Origin: Jidongwangia harbinensis
Lineage (GTDB): Bacteria; Actinomycetota; Actinomycetes; Mycobacteriales; Micromonosporaceae
Length of the DNA: 64,000 nucleotides
Direction: 5' to 3'
Assembly: GCF_020216025.1 (NCBI RefSeq)
Contig: NZ_JAIWNC010000017.1
Coordinates: 1 to 64,000 of the forward strand
The position numbers were made by a program, and so were the translations under genes. The notes under the pieces are model-generated. The model saw only the letters and a program-made list of their open reading frames with translations. It searched no databases and had not been told where the DNA came from. This document shows positions 33,600 through 41,183 of the stretch, one piece after another (the stretch's first letter is position 1; every line of letters begins with the position of its first letter).

Positions 33600-34829
33600 T
33601 CAACCCTGGATGTTCTGGTAGATGGTGAACATCGGTAGGTACAGACAGATCACCATCCCGCCGACCACGGCACCCATGACGAGCACCATGATCGGTTCAA
33701 TCGAGGCGGTCAGGGACTCGGCGGCGCTGTCGACTTCCCTGTCGTAGAAATCGGCAACCTTGTCGAGCATCTGACTGATTTGACCGCTTTCTTCCCCGAC
33801 CTCGATCATCTGGACGACCATCTCGGGGAAGACCTTGTGCAGGCGCATCGCCGAGGACATCGGCTGACCGCCGCGCACGGCGTTCTGCACGTCCTTCATG
33901 GCGGCGTGGATGACCTCGTTGCCGGTGGTCTCGCCGACCACGGCCAGTGCCTGCATCACCGGCACGCCCACGTTGAGCAGCAGGCCCAGGTTGCGGGCGA
34001 ACCGGCTCATCGCCAGCTTGCTGAACAGCGAGCCGAACACCGGCATGCGCAGTTTCGCCTTGTCCACGGCCAGCCGGAACCCCTCGTTCTCGCGCAGACG
34101 GCGTTTGAACAGGATGGTTCCGCCGATCCCGGCGCCCAGGAACAGCGGCCCGATCCACCACATGTTGTGGCTGGTGGTGACCAGGAACTGGGTGATCGCG
34201 GGTAGCTCGCCGCCGAGGTTCTTGAACATCGCCTCGAACACCGGAACGATGAAGATCAGCACCGCGGCGATCAGGACGAACGTGAAGGCCAGCACGATCG
34301 CCGGGTAGGTGAGCGCGCCCTTGATCTTGCCGCGGAGCGCGGTGTCCTTCTCCAGGCTCTCCGCGATCTGCTCCAGCGCGCGGTCGATCATGCCGCCCGC
34401 CTCGCCGGCGCGGATCATCGCGACCATCAGGCGGGGGAAGACCCGGTCGTGCTTGGCCATCGCGCCGGACAGCGACGTGCCGCCCGCGACGTCCGAGCTC
34501 ACCTCGCCGACCGCCTTCTTCAGGCTGAGCGCGGACGTCTGCTCCTCGAGGATGGAGAGCGAACGCAGCAGCGACATGCCGGACGAGGTCATGGTGGCGA
34601 ACTGCCGGGCGAAGATCGCGAGATCCTTGCCCTTCATCCGGCCGCCCAGGCCCGGGATCTTCAGGTCCTGCTTGAGGCCCTGACCGGCCGCGCTCAGCTC
34701 CAGCGGCACTTCGCCACGCGCGCGCAGCAGGTGCGTCGCGGCGGCCTCGTTCGGCGCCTCGACCGTGCCCTTCGTCTTGCGGCCGGTCGCGTCGATGCTG
34801 TTGTAGTGGAACGTCTTGGTGGCCGGCAC
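33600..34829 (-). CDS. pilC: Type IV pilus platform protein PilC
   Basis: This 409-residue inner-membrane platform protein couples the motor ATPases to pilin addition and removal. Two T2SSF domains are seen: the first around residues 70-190 ('FARQFATMTSSGMSLLRSL', 'MIRAGEAGGMIDRALEQIA'), the second around 270-400 ('FARNLGLLLNVGVPVMQAL', 'VGEESGQISQMLDKVADFYD'), with three TM helices. GTG 34829 begins 4 bases after the pilT stop. The length is normal. Confidence 0.94.
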   Translation of the reverse strand: MPATKTFHYNSIDATGRKTKGTVEAPNEAAATHLLRARGEVPLELSAAGQGLKQDLKIPGLGGRMKGKDLAIFARQFATMTSSGMSLLRSLSILEEQTSALSLKKAVGEVSSDVAGGTSLSGAMAKHDRVFPRLMVAMIRAGEAGGMIDRALEQIAESLEKDTALRGKIKGALTYPAIVLAFTFVLIAAVLIFIVPVFEAMFKNLGGELPAITQFLVTTSHNMWWIGPLFLGAGIGGTILFKRRLRENEGFRLAVDKAKLRMPVFGSLFSKLAMSRFARNLGLLLNVGVPVMQALAVVGETTGNEVIHAAMKDVQNAVRGGQPMSSAMRLHKVFPEMVVQMIEVGEESGQISQMLDKVADFYDREVDSAAESLTASIEPIMVLVMGAVVGGMVICLYLPMFTIYQNIQG

Positions 34830-34833
34830 GGCG

Positions 34834-36027
34834 TCACATCCGTCCGATGAGTCGCTGCAGTTCCTCGGCCGAGTGGCAGATCTCCAGCGCGGCCGGCAAC
34901 GCGACCAGGCCCTCCCGGACCCGCTCGGCCAGGTGCTGGTCGAACGCCAACATGCCGTCGTTGCCACCGGCCTGCATGAACGACGGGATCTGGTGCGACT
35001 TGCCCTCCCGGATCAGGCTCCGGATGGCCGGCGTGGCGGTCAGGATCTCGGACACCACCACCCGGCCCTTGCCGTCCGCCCGGGGCGCCAGCGCCTGGGT
35101 GACCACGCCCTGCAGGCTGGCCGCGAGCTGGGCGCGGATCTGCAGCTGCTGGTGCGGCGGGAAGATGTCGATGACCCGGTCGATGGTCTGCGTGGCGCTC
35201 TGCGTGTGCAGCGTCGCCAGCACCAGGTGACCGGTCTCCGCGGCGGTCAGCGCGGTCGAGGTGGTCTCCAGGTCACGCAGCTCGCCGACCAGGATGATGT
35301 CCGGGTCCTGGCGCAGCGCGTGCTTGAGCGCGGTGGCGAACGTCTCGGTGTCCGAGCCGACCTCCCGCTGGTTCACCACGCTGCGCTTGTGCGGGTGCAG
35401 GAACTCGATCGGGTCCTCGATGGTGATGATGTGCGCGGAGCGGCTGCGGTTGGCCAGGTCGAGCACCGAGGCCAGAGTGGTGGTCTTGCCGGAACCGGTC
35501 GGGCCGGTCACCAGCACCAGGCCGCGGGGCAGGTGCGCGAAGCGGGCGACGCTGTCCGGCATGCCCAGCTCGTCCAGCGGCTTGATCTTGTGCGGGATGG
35601 CCCGGAAGACCGCGCCGCAGGAGTTGCGCTGGACGTACAGGTTGCCGCGGAACCGGGAGACACCGGTGATGCTGTGCGCGAAGTCCATCTCCTGGCTGCG
35701 CTGGTACGTCTCCCACTGGTTGTCGTCGACGGCGGCGCGGGCCAGCAGCGCGGTGTCCGCGGAGTTGAGCTTGCCGTAACCGGGCAGCGGGCACAGCGCG
35801 CCGTCCACCCGGATCATCGGCGGGGAGCCGACCGTGAGGTGCAGGTCCGAACCGCGCGACTCGACCAGAGTGACGAGCATCTGGTTCAGGACGGCGAGGT
35901 CGCCGGCCCGGGAGGAGAACGGCGCGTCCGCCGGGGCCGGAGCCTGCGCCGGCACGTGCTGGTCGACCGAGTGCATGCGGTGTACCGACAATCTCTCGCG
36001 GTGGTCTGACGCCTTCCTCTTCGGCAT
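34834..36027 (-). CDS. pilT: Type IV pilus retraction ATPase PilT
   Basis: This 397-residue hexameric ATPase powers pilus retraction. Walker A GPTGSGKTTT, Asp box IITIEDPIEF, Walker B DPDIILVGELRD and His box GHLVLATLHT are all present. The PilT-specific C-terminal motif AIRSLIREGKSHQI (canonical AIRNLIRE) separates it from PilB. The first 40 residues are a Pro/Ala-rich extension. ATG 36027 is taken as the start (ATG 35976 is possible). It lies 28 bases downstream of pilB. Confidence 0.95.
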   Translation of the reverse strand: MPKRKASDHRERLSVHRMHSVDQHVPAQAPAPADAPFSSRAGDLAVLNQMLVTLVESRGSDLHLTVGSPPMIRVDGALCPLPGYGKLNSADTALLARAAVDDNQWETYQRSQEMDFAHSITGVSRFRGNLYVQRNSCGAVFRAIPHKIKPLDELGMPDSVARFAHLPRGLVLVTGPTGSGKTTTLASVLDLANRSRSAHIITIEDPIEFLHPHKRSVVNQREVGSDTETFATALKHALRQDPDIILVGELRDLETTSTALTAAETGHLVLATLHTQSATQTIDRVIDIFPPHQQLQIRAQLAASLQGVVTQALAPRADGKGRVVVSEILTATPAIRSLIREGKSHQIPSFMQAGGNDGMLAFDQHLAERVREGLVALPAALEICHSAEELQRLIGRM

Positions 36028-36055
36028 CCGGCCGCTCGGGTTTAGGGGCGGATGG

Positions 36056-37723
36056 TCAGACAGCCACGCGGGAGACTTCGCGGATCGAGGTGAGGCCGCC
36101 GGCCGCCTTGGCCAGGCCGTCCGCGCGCAGGTCGTACATGCCCTGCTCGACGGCGATCTCGCGGATCTCGTTCGAGGAGGCCCGCCGGATGGTCAGCGAC
36201 TCGATCTCCGGCGATACCGGCATCACCTCGTGCAGGGCGAGCCGGCCCCGGTAGCCGGTGTTGGCGCAGTTCCGGCAGCCGACCGGGCGGTAGAGCGCCT
36301 CCGGCACCTTGAGGTCCTGGAACGGCCAGCGGGCGCCCTCCAGCTCCTCCTCGGTGGGTAGGTACGCCTCCTTGCACCAGTCGCAGAGCCGCCGGGCCAG
36401 CCGCTGGGCCAGCACGCAGTCCAGCGACGAGCCGACCAGGAACGGCTCGATGCCCATCTCGGTGAGCCGGGTGACCGCGCCGGGCGCGTCGTTGGTGTGC
36501 AGCGTGGAGAGCACCAGGTGACCGGTGAGGGACGCCTCGACCGCGATCTGCGCGGTGTTGCCGTCCCGGATCTCGCCGATCAGCACCACGTCCGGGTCGG
36601 ACCGCAGGATCGCCGGCAGCACGGCGGCGAAGGTGAGGCCGGCCTTGTGGTTGACCTGGACCTGGTTGATGCCCTTGAGGCGGTACTCGACCGGGTCCTC
36701 CACGGTGATCACGTTGATCTCCGGCCGGCTGATCCGGCCCAGGGTGGCGTACAGCGTGGTGGACTTTCCGGAGCCGGTGGGACCGGTCACCAGCACCATG
36801 CCGTGCGGCTTGGTGAACGACTCCGCGAAGCGGTCCAGGTTGTGCTGGGTGAAGCCCAGCTTGGTCATCTCCAGGTCGATGCCGCCGGTGTCCAGCACCC
36901 GCAGCACGATCTTCTCGCCCCACACGGTGGGCAGCGTGGCGGTACGCAGGTCCACCGTGCGGTCCCGGATCGCCACGGTGATCCGGCCGTTCTGCGGCAC
37001 CCGCTTCTCGGTGATGTCGACGCCCGACATGATCTTGAGACGGGAGGTCAGCGCGGCCATCACGCCGCGCGGCACGGTGTCCAGCTCGTGCAGCACGCCG
37101 TCGATCCGGTACCGCACCCGCATGTCGTCCTCGGTCGGTTCCAGGTGCAGGTCGGACGCGCGGTTCTGGACGGCCTGCTCGATCAGGTTGTTGACGTACC
37201 GCACGATCGGCGCGTCGTCGGAGCTGGAGACCTGCGCGGTCATCGCCTGGTCCTCGAGCGAGGAGTCGACGATGTCGCCGAGATCGCTGGACTCGCGCTG
37301 GAGCCGCTCGATGATCCGGCGTACCTCGCTGCGCTGCACCAGCACCGGGCGCAGCGTCATGCCGGTGGCCGCGCGGACGTCGTCGAGCGCCACGATGTCG
37401 CCCGGGTCGGTCATCCCGACGACGAGTTCGCCGTCGTCGTTGATCTGCAGACCGAGGACGCGGTGCCGCAGCACCACCTGCATCGGGATGCGCTTGAGCG
37501 CCGCCGGGTCCGGCGAGAACCCGATCAGGTCGAGCGTCTTGAGGCCGAACGCGTGCGCGGCCGCCTCGGTGAGCTGTTCCTCCGTGACCACCTGATCGTT
37601 GATCAGGACGGCCCGGACCGACCGCCCACTGCTCTGTGCCTCGGCGGCGGCCGCGTCGACCGCGGCCGCGTCGACGCCGAGCTGCTTGAGCGCCTCGAGC
37701 AACGGGCGGAACGTCTGGTCCAT
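36056..37723 (-). CDS. pilB: Type IV pilus extension ATPase PilB
   Basis: This 555-residue hexameric ATPase drives pilin polymerisation. It has a T2SSE_N-type domain (about residues 15-130), Walker A GPTGSGKSTT, VITVEDPVEY, Walker B DPDVVLIGEIRD, His box GHLVLSTLHTND and the tetracysteine zinc motif CDWCKE...CRNC that marks PilB/GspE rather than PilT. ATG 37723 (MDQTFRPLL) has GAGGATGAC just upstream. It is the first gene of the locus, so the main promoter probably lies at 37724-37811. A GGDEF/EAL protein is encoded 6 kb away; c-di-GMP control is possible but not shown. Confidence 0.96.
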   Translation of the reverse strand: MDQTFRPLLEALKQLGVDAAAVDAAAAEAQSSGRSVRAVLINDQVVTEEQLTEAAAHAFGLKTLDLIGFSPDPAALKRIPMQVVLRHRVLGLQINDDGELVVGMTDPGDIVALDDVRAATGMTLRPVLVQRSEVRRIIERLQRESSDLGDIVDSSLEDQAMTAQVSSSDDAPIVRYVNNLIEQAVQNRASDLHLEPTEDDMRVRYRIDGVLHELDTVPRGVMAALTSRLKIMSGVDITEKRVPQNGRITVAIRDRTVDLRTATLPTVWGEKIVLRVLDTGGIDLEMTKLGFTQHNLDRFAESFTKPHGMVLVTGPTGSGKSTTLYATLGRISRPEINVITVEDPVEYRLKGINQVQVNHKAGLTFAAVLPAILRSDPDVVLIGEIRDGNTAQIAVEASLTGHLVLSTLHTNDAPGAVTRLTEMGIEPFLVGSSLDCVLAQRLARRLCDWCKEAYLPTEEELEGARWPFQDLKVPEALYRPVGCRNCANTGYRGRLALHEVMPVSPEIESLTIRRASSNEIREIAVEQGMYDLRADGLAKAAGGLTSIREVSRVAV

Positions 37724-37811
37724 GTCATCCTCGGGGGCACGGTGTGACCGGGTGTACGCCTGTCCCATCGGACACCCGGACGCCGAACTGAGCCCGTCCT
37801 CCCGCGCCGCC

Positions 37812-38810
37812 TCACTGCGCCACTGCGGCCCCGGCACTCTCAGCGGTCTCCGCGCCGCGGAAGGTCCGGCGGTACGCCGACGGCGGCACCCCGATCGTGG
37901 ACCGCAGGTGCTGGCGCAGGGCGGTGGCGCTGCCCAGCCCGGACCGCCGGGCGACCGCGTCCACCGCCAGGTCGGTCGACTCCAGCAGCAGCCGGGCGTG
38001 CGCCACCCGCTGCCGCAGCAGCCAGCGGGCCGGACTGAGCCCGGTCTCGTCCCGGAACCGGCGGGTGAACGTGCGGACGCTCATCCGGGCGTGCGCCGCC
38101 ATGTCCTCCAGGCTCACCGGTTCGGCCAGCCGGTCCAGCGCCCACGCCCGGGTCGGTTCGGTGCCGCTGCCGGTGGCGGACGGCACCGGGCGCTCGATGT
38201 ACTGCGCCTGACCTCCGTCCCGCCACGGCGGCACCACGCAGCGCCGGGCCGCCCGGTTGGCGACCTCGGTGCCGTGGTCGGCGCGCACCAGGTGCAGGCA
38301 CAGGTCCACCCCGGCGCCCACGCCGGCCGAGGTCAGCACGTCGCCGTCGTCGACGAACAGCACGTCGAAGTTCCAGTCCACCCGGGGGTAGAGCCGGCCC
38401 AGCCGGCGGCCCCAGGCCCAGTGCGTGGCGGCCGGCCGGCCGTCCAGCAGGCCGGCCGCGGCGAGCACGGACGCGCCGGTGCAGATGGACACGATCCGGG
38501 CGCCACGGGCGTGCGCGGCGTGCAGCGCCTCGGCGATCGGCGGTGCCACCGTGCCGTCGGTGACCGTCGGCCCGGCCCCGACGCCGGGCACGATCACGGT
38601 GTCCGCGGTGGCGAGCACGGACATGTCGTGGTCGGGCTGCACGGTGAAGCCGGCGGTGCTGCGGACCGGGTCGCCGTCCGGGGTGCCGATCGCCACGGTG
38701 TAGAGCGGGGTGCGGTCGCCGGTCCGGGCCGCGCCGAAGACCTGGGGCGGCACGCCGAGGTCGAACGCCACCACGCCGTCCAGGGCGAGCAGCGCGATCG
38801 CATGGGTCAT
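37812..38810 (-). CDS. GlxA-type regulator (DJ-1/PfpI plus AraC helix-turn-helix)
   Basis: This 332-residue protein has an N-terminal DJ-1/PfpI-like domain (about residues 1-165; nucleophile-elbow-like 'ARIVSICTGASVLAAAGLLD' with Cys) and a C-terminal AraC domain (about 215-315; 'LEDMAAHARMSVRTFTRRFR', 'RSGLGSATALRQHLRSTIGV'). GlxA-type regulators often control catabolism of amine compounds. ATG 38810 is preferred; ATG 38828 would add six residues. It diverges from an MFS transporter gene that it may regulate, and is 88 bases upstream of pilB on the same strand. Confidence 0.92.
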   Translation of the reverse strand: MTHAIALLALDGVVAFDLGVPPQVFGAARTGDRTPLYTVAIGTPDGDPVRSTAGFTVQPDHDMSVLATADTVIVPGVGAGPTVTDGTVAPPIAEALHAAHARGARIVSICTGASVLAAAGLLDGRPAATHWAWGRRLGRLYPRVDWNFDVLFVDDGDVLTSAGVGAGVDLCLHLVRADHGTEVANRAARRCVVPPWRDGGQAQYIERPVPSATGSGTEPTRAWALDRLAEPVSLEDMAAHARMSVRTFTRRFRDETGLSPARWLLRQRVAHARLLLESTDLAVDAVARRSGLGSATALRQHLRSTIGVPPSAYRRTFRGAETAESAGAAVAQ

Positions 38811-38880
38811 GGCCTGATTCTTACGCATGATGGCCTCCCGGCCACTCGCCGGGAGCCGGGAACTTCCGCAGACTTTGCGG

Positions 38881-40191
38881 GTGATCCGCCACCGAGTACA
38901 TCCCGCCTGGGCCGTCGCCGCCATCGCGTTCGTGGCGCTGGTCGGCGCCGCGGGGTTCCGGGCCACCCCGTCCGTTCTGCTCCGGCCGCTGCACGAGGAG
39001 TTCGGCTGGTCGCTCGGCACCATCTCGGCCGCGGTCTCGGTCAACCTCCTGCTCTACGGCCTCACCGCCCCGTTCGCCGCCGCGCTGATGGACTCCTTCG
39101 GCATGCGCCGGGTGGTGATGTCCGCGCTGGTGGTGGTCGCGGCCGGATCCGGGCTGACCGTGTTCATGACCGCCAGCTGGCAGCTGGTGCTCTGCTGGGG
39201 CGTGCTGGTCGGCCTGGGCACCGGCTCGATGGCGCTGGCGTTCGTGGCCACCGTGACCAACCGCTGGTTCGTCCGCCGTCGCGGTCTGGTCACCGGCGTG
39301 CTGACCGCCGGGGGAGCGGCCGGCCAGCTGGTCTTCCTGCCGGTGCTGGCGGCGCTCACCGCACAGTCCGGCTGGCGGATCGCCGCGCTCACCGTGTCCG
39401 GTGCCGCGCTGGCCGTCGTACCGCTGGTGTGGTGGCGGCTGCGGGACCGGCCGGCCGACCTCGGGGTGACCGCCTACGGCGCCGCGCCCGGCGACGAGCC
39501 ACCCCCGGCGGCGCCGGCCGGCAGCGCGGCCCGCAACGCGCTGTCCGCGCTCGGCCAGGCGGCCCGCACCCGGCCGTTCTGGCTGCTCGCCGGCGGCTTC
39601 GCGATCTGCGGCGCGACCACCAACGGCCTGGTCGGCACGCACTTCATCCCGGCCGCGCACGACCACGGCATGACCGAGACCACGGCCGCCGGGCTGCTCG
39701 CGCTGGTCGGCCTGTTCGACATCGTCGGCACCATCGCGTCCGGCTGGCTCACCGACCGGGTGGACAGCCGCCTGCTGCTCGGCGCGTACTACGCGCTGCG
39801 CGGCCTGTCGCTCCTGGTCCTGCCGTCCCTGTTCGCCGCGACCGCACACCCCAGCATGGTGGTGTTCATCCTCTTCTACGGCCTGGACTGGGTGGCCACG
39901 GTGCCGCCGACGGTGGCGCTCTGCCGGGAGTACTTCGGCGCCCGCGGTGCCGTCGTGTTCGGCTGGGTGTTCGCCTCCCACCAGATCGGTGCCGCGGTCG
40001 CGGCCACGGCGGCCGGCCTGGTCCGGGACTCGCTCGGCTCGTACGACTGGGCCTGGTACGGCGCCGGGGCGCTGGCGCTGCTGGGTGCGCTGCTGAGCCT
40101 GATGCTGCTGGCCGGCAAGCGGATGCGGCCGATCGCACCGGGCATCGGCCTGGCCGTGCATCACACCGCCATCAGGCAGGAACCGGTATGA
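38881..40191 (+). CDS. MFS transporter (monocarboxylate/oxalate-formate type)
   Basis: This protein of about 436 residues has 12 predicted helices. The motif-A region ('AALMDSFGMRRVVMSALVV') is typical of the MCT/OFA subgroup, as is 'GTGSMALAFVATVTNRWFVR' at the equivalent place in helix 4. A central cytoplasmic loop separates the two halves. GTG 38881 leaves a 70-base divergent promoter gap to the GlxA-type gene; ATG 38827 is possible but would nearly abut that gene's start. The substrate is probably a small carboxylate, by family only. Confidence 0.88.
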   Translation: MIRHRVHPAWAVAAIAFVALVGAAGFRATPSVLLRPLHEEFGWSLGTISAAVSVNLLLYGLTAPFAAALMDSFGMRRVVMSALVVVAAGSGLTVFMTASWQLVLCWGVLVGLGTGSMALAFVATVTNRWFVRRRGLVTGVLTAGGAAGQLVFLPVLAALTAQSGWRIAALTVSGAALAVVPLVWWRLRDRPADLGVTAYGAAPGDEPPPAAPAGSAARNALSALGQAARTRPFWLLAGGFAICGATTNGLVGTHFIPAAHDHGMTETTAAGLLALVGLFDIVGTIASGWLTDRVDSRLLLGAYYALRGLSLLVLPSLFAATAHPSMVVFILFYGLDWVATVPPTVALCREYFGARGAVVFGWVFASHQIGAAVAATAAGLVRDSLGSYDWAWYGAGALALLGALLSLMLLAGKRMRPIAPGIGLAVHHTAIRQEPV

Positions 40192-40201
40192 CCGCATTCC
40201 A

Positions 40202-40229
40202 TCGACTGACATCACTCTTTGACTAGATT
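40202..40229 (+). promoter_or_regulatory. Possible snapalysin promoter
   Basis: TCGACT (40202-40207) and TAGATT (40224-40229) are separated by 16 bases and match 4/6 and 5/6 of the -35 and -10 consensus. Transcription would start about 20 bases before the ATG at 40257, leaving room for the GGAGG ribosome-binding site. This is a pattern match only. Confidence 0.3.
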
Positions 40230-40256
40230 GGGAGGCCCCAACCAGGAGGTCCCCCG

Positions 40257-40787
40257 ATGCTCAGACGCAGTCTGTCCGCCGCGCTGCTGGCGATCGCCAC
40301 GGTCCTCGGCCTGCAGGTCGCCACGGCCGCGCCGGCCACCGCCGCGCCCCGGATCCTGTACTACGACGCCAGCCAGGCCCAGGAATTCCGGGCCGTGGTC
40401 GACCAGGGCGCGCAGATCTGGAACAGCCGGGCCGCCAACGTCCGGCTGGAGCCGGTCCCGGCCGGGCGCACCCCCAACATCCGGGTGTACGCCGACAACG
40501 GCTGGCCCCGCGCCTACACCACCTCGCTGGGCAACGGCCGGTGGTACATGGGCCGGGAAGCGGTCAACGACGGCTACCACCAGCCGCGCATCGCCGCGCA
40601 CGAGTTCGGGCACCTGCTCGGGCTGCCGGACCGGCGCACCGGACTGTGCACGGATCTGATGTCCGGCAGCAGCGCCCCGGTGTCCTGCACCAACGCGTAC
40701 CCGAGCGCCGGCGAACTGCGCACCGTGGACGCGAACTTCCGCTCGGCTGCGCTGGTCTCAGTCGGCGAGTTCCACGACTTCCAGTAG
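40257..40787 (+). CDS. Snapalysin-family secreted zinc protease (M7)
   Basis: This 176-residue secreted small neutral protease has a signal peptide (LRRSLSAALLAIATVLGL core, cleavage around ATAAP, residue 31). The mature enzyme of about 145 residues carries the M7 zinc motif HEFGHLLGLPD (HExxHxxGxxD, about residues 114-124) and two disulfide-capable cysteines in GLCTDL and VSCTNAY. ATG 40257 has AGGAGG 7 bases upstream. Streptomyces snapalysins sit next to a LysR activator; none is here. The last 30 bases overlap the 3' end of the convergent STAS gene. Confidence 0.93.
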   Translation: MLRRSLSAALLAIATVLGLQVATAAPATAAPRILYYDASQAQEFRAVVDQGAQIWNSRAANVRLEPVPAGRTPNIRVYADNGWPRAYTTSLGNGRWYMGREAVNDGYHQPRIAAHEFGHLLGLPDRRTGLCTDLMSGSSAPVSCTNAYPSAGELRTVDANFRSAALVSVGEFHDFQ

Positions 40788-41075
40788 GCCGCTGAGCACC
40801 AGGATCTGGCGTACACCGCGCGAGGGGTGAGCGAGCCGGAACGCGATCCCCTCGTCGCGGCAGCGCTGGAATCCGAAGATCAGCGCGCCCAGGCCGGTCG
40901 AGTCGATGAAGGACAGGTCGGTCATGTCCACCACCACGGCGCGCGGACGGCCGGCGATCGCGTCGGCCAGCGCGACGCGGACCTGATCGACCGTGGCCAC
41001 GTCGACCTCGCCGCGCAGGGCGACGGTGACCGTGTCGGCCGCACGGTCCAGACTGGTGACAAGTTCCTCGGACAA
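40758..41075 (-). CDS. STAS-domain anti-sigma-factor antagonist
   Basis: This 105-residue single STAS domain protein has the phosphorylatable serine motif FIDSTGLGAL (Ser in DSTG, about residues 57-60). Such proteins are phosphorylated by RsbW-type kinases and, when unphosphorylated, release a stress or sporulation sigma factor. No anti-sigma kinase gene is adjacent; a PP2C phosphatase with GAF domains lies at 53.5 kb. It converges on snapalysin with a 30-base overlap. Confidence 0.92.
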   Translation of the reverse strand: MSEELVTSLDRAADTVTVALRGEVDVATVDQVRVALADAIAGRPRAVVVDMTDLSFIDSTGLGALIFGFQRCRDEGIAFRLAHPSRGVRQILVLSGLLEVVELAD

Positions 41076-41183
41076 CGCACAGCCTTCCGTCAGTCATCGC
41101 CGAGCAAAGCATACGAGCGCTACCGCGGTGGCGATGATTCCACGTACGGTAATCGGCACAACGACTTGTGGAAGGGGCGCGGT

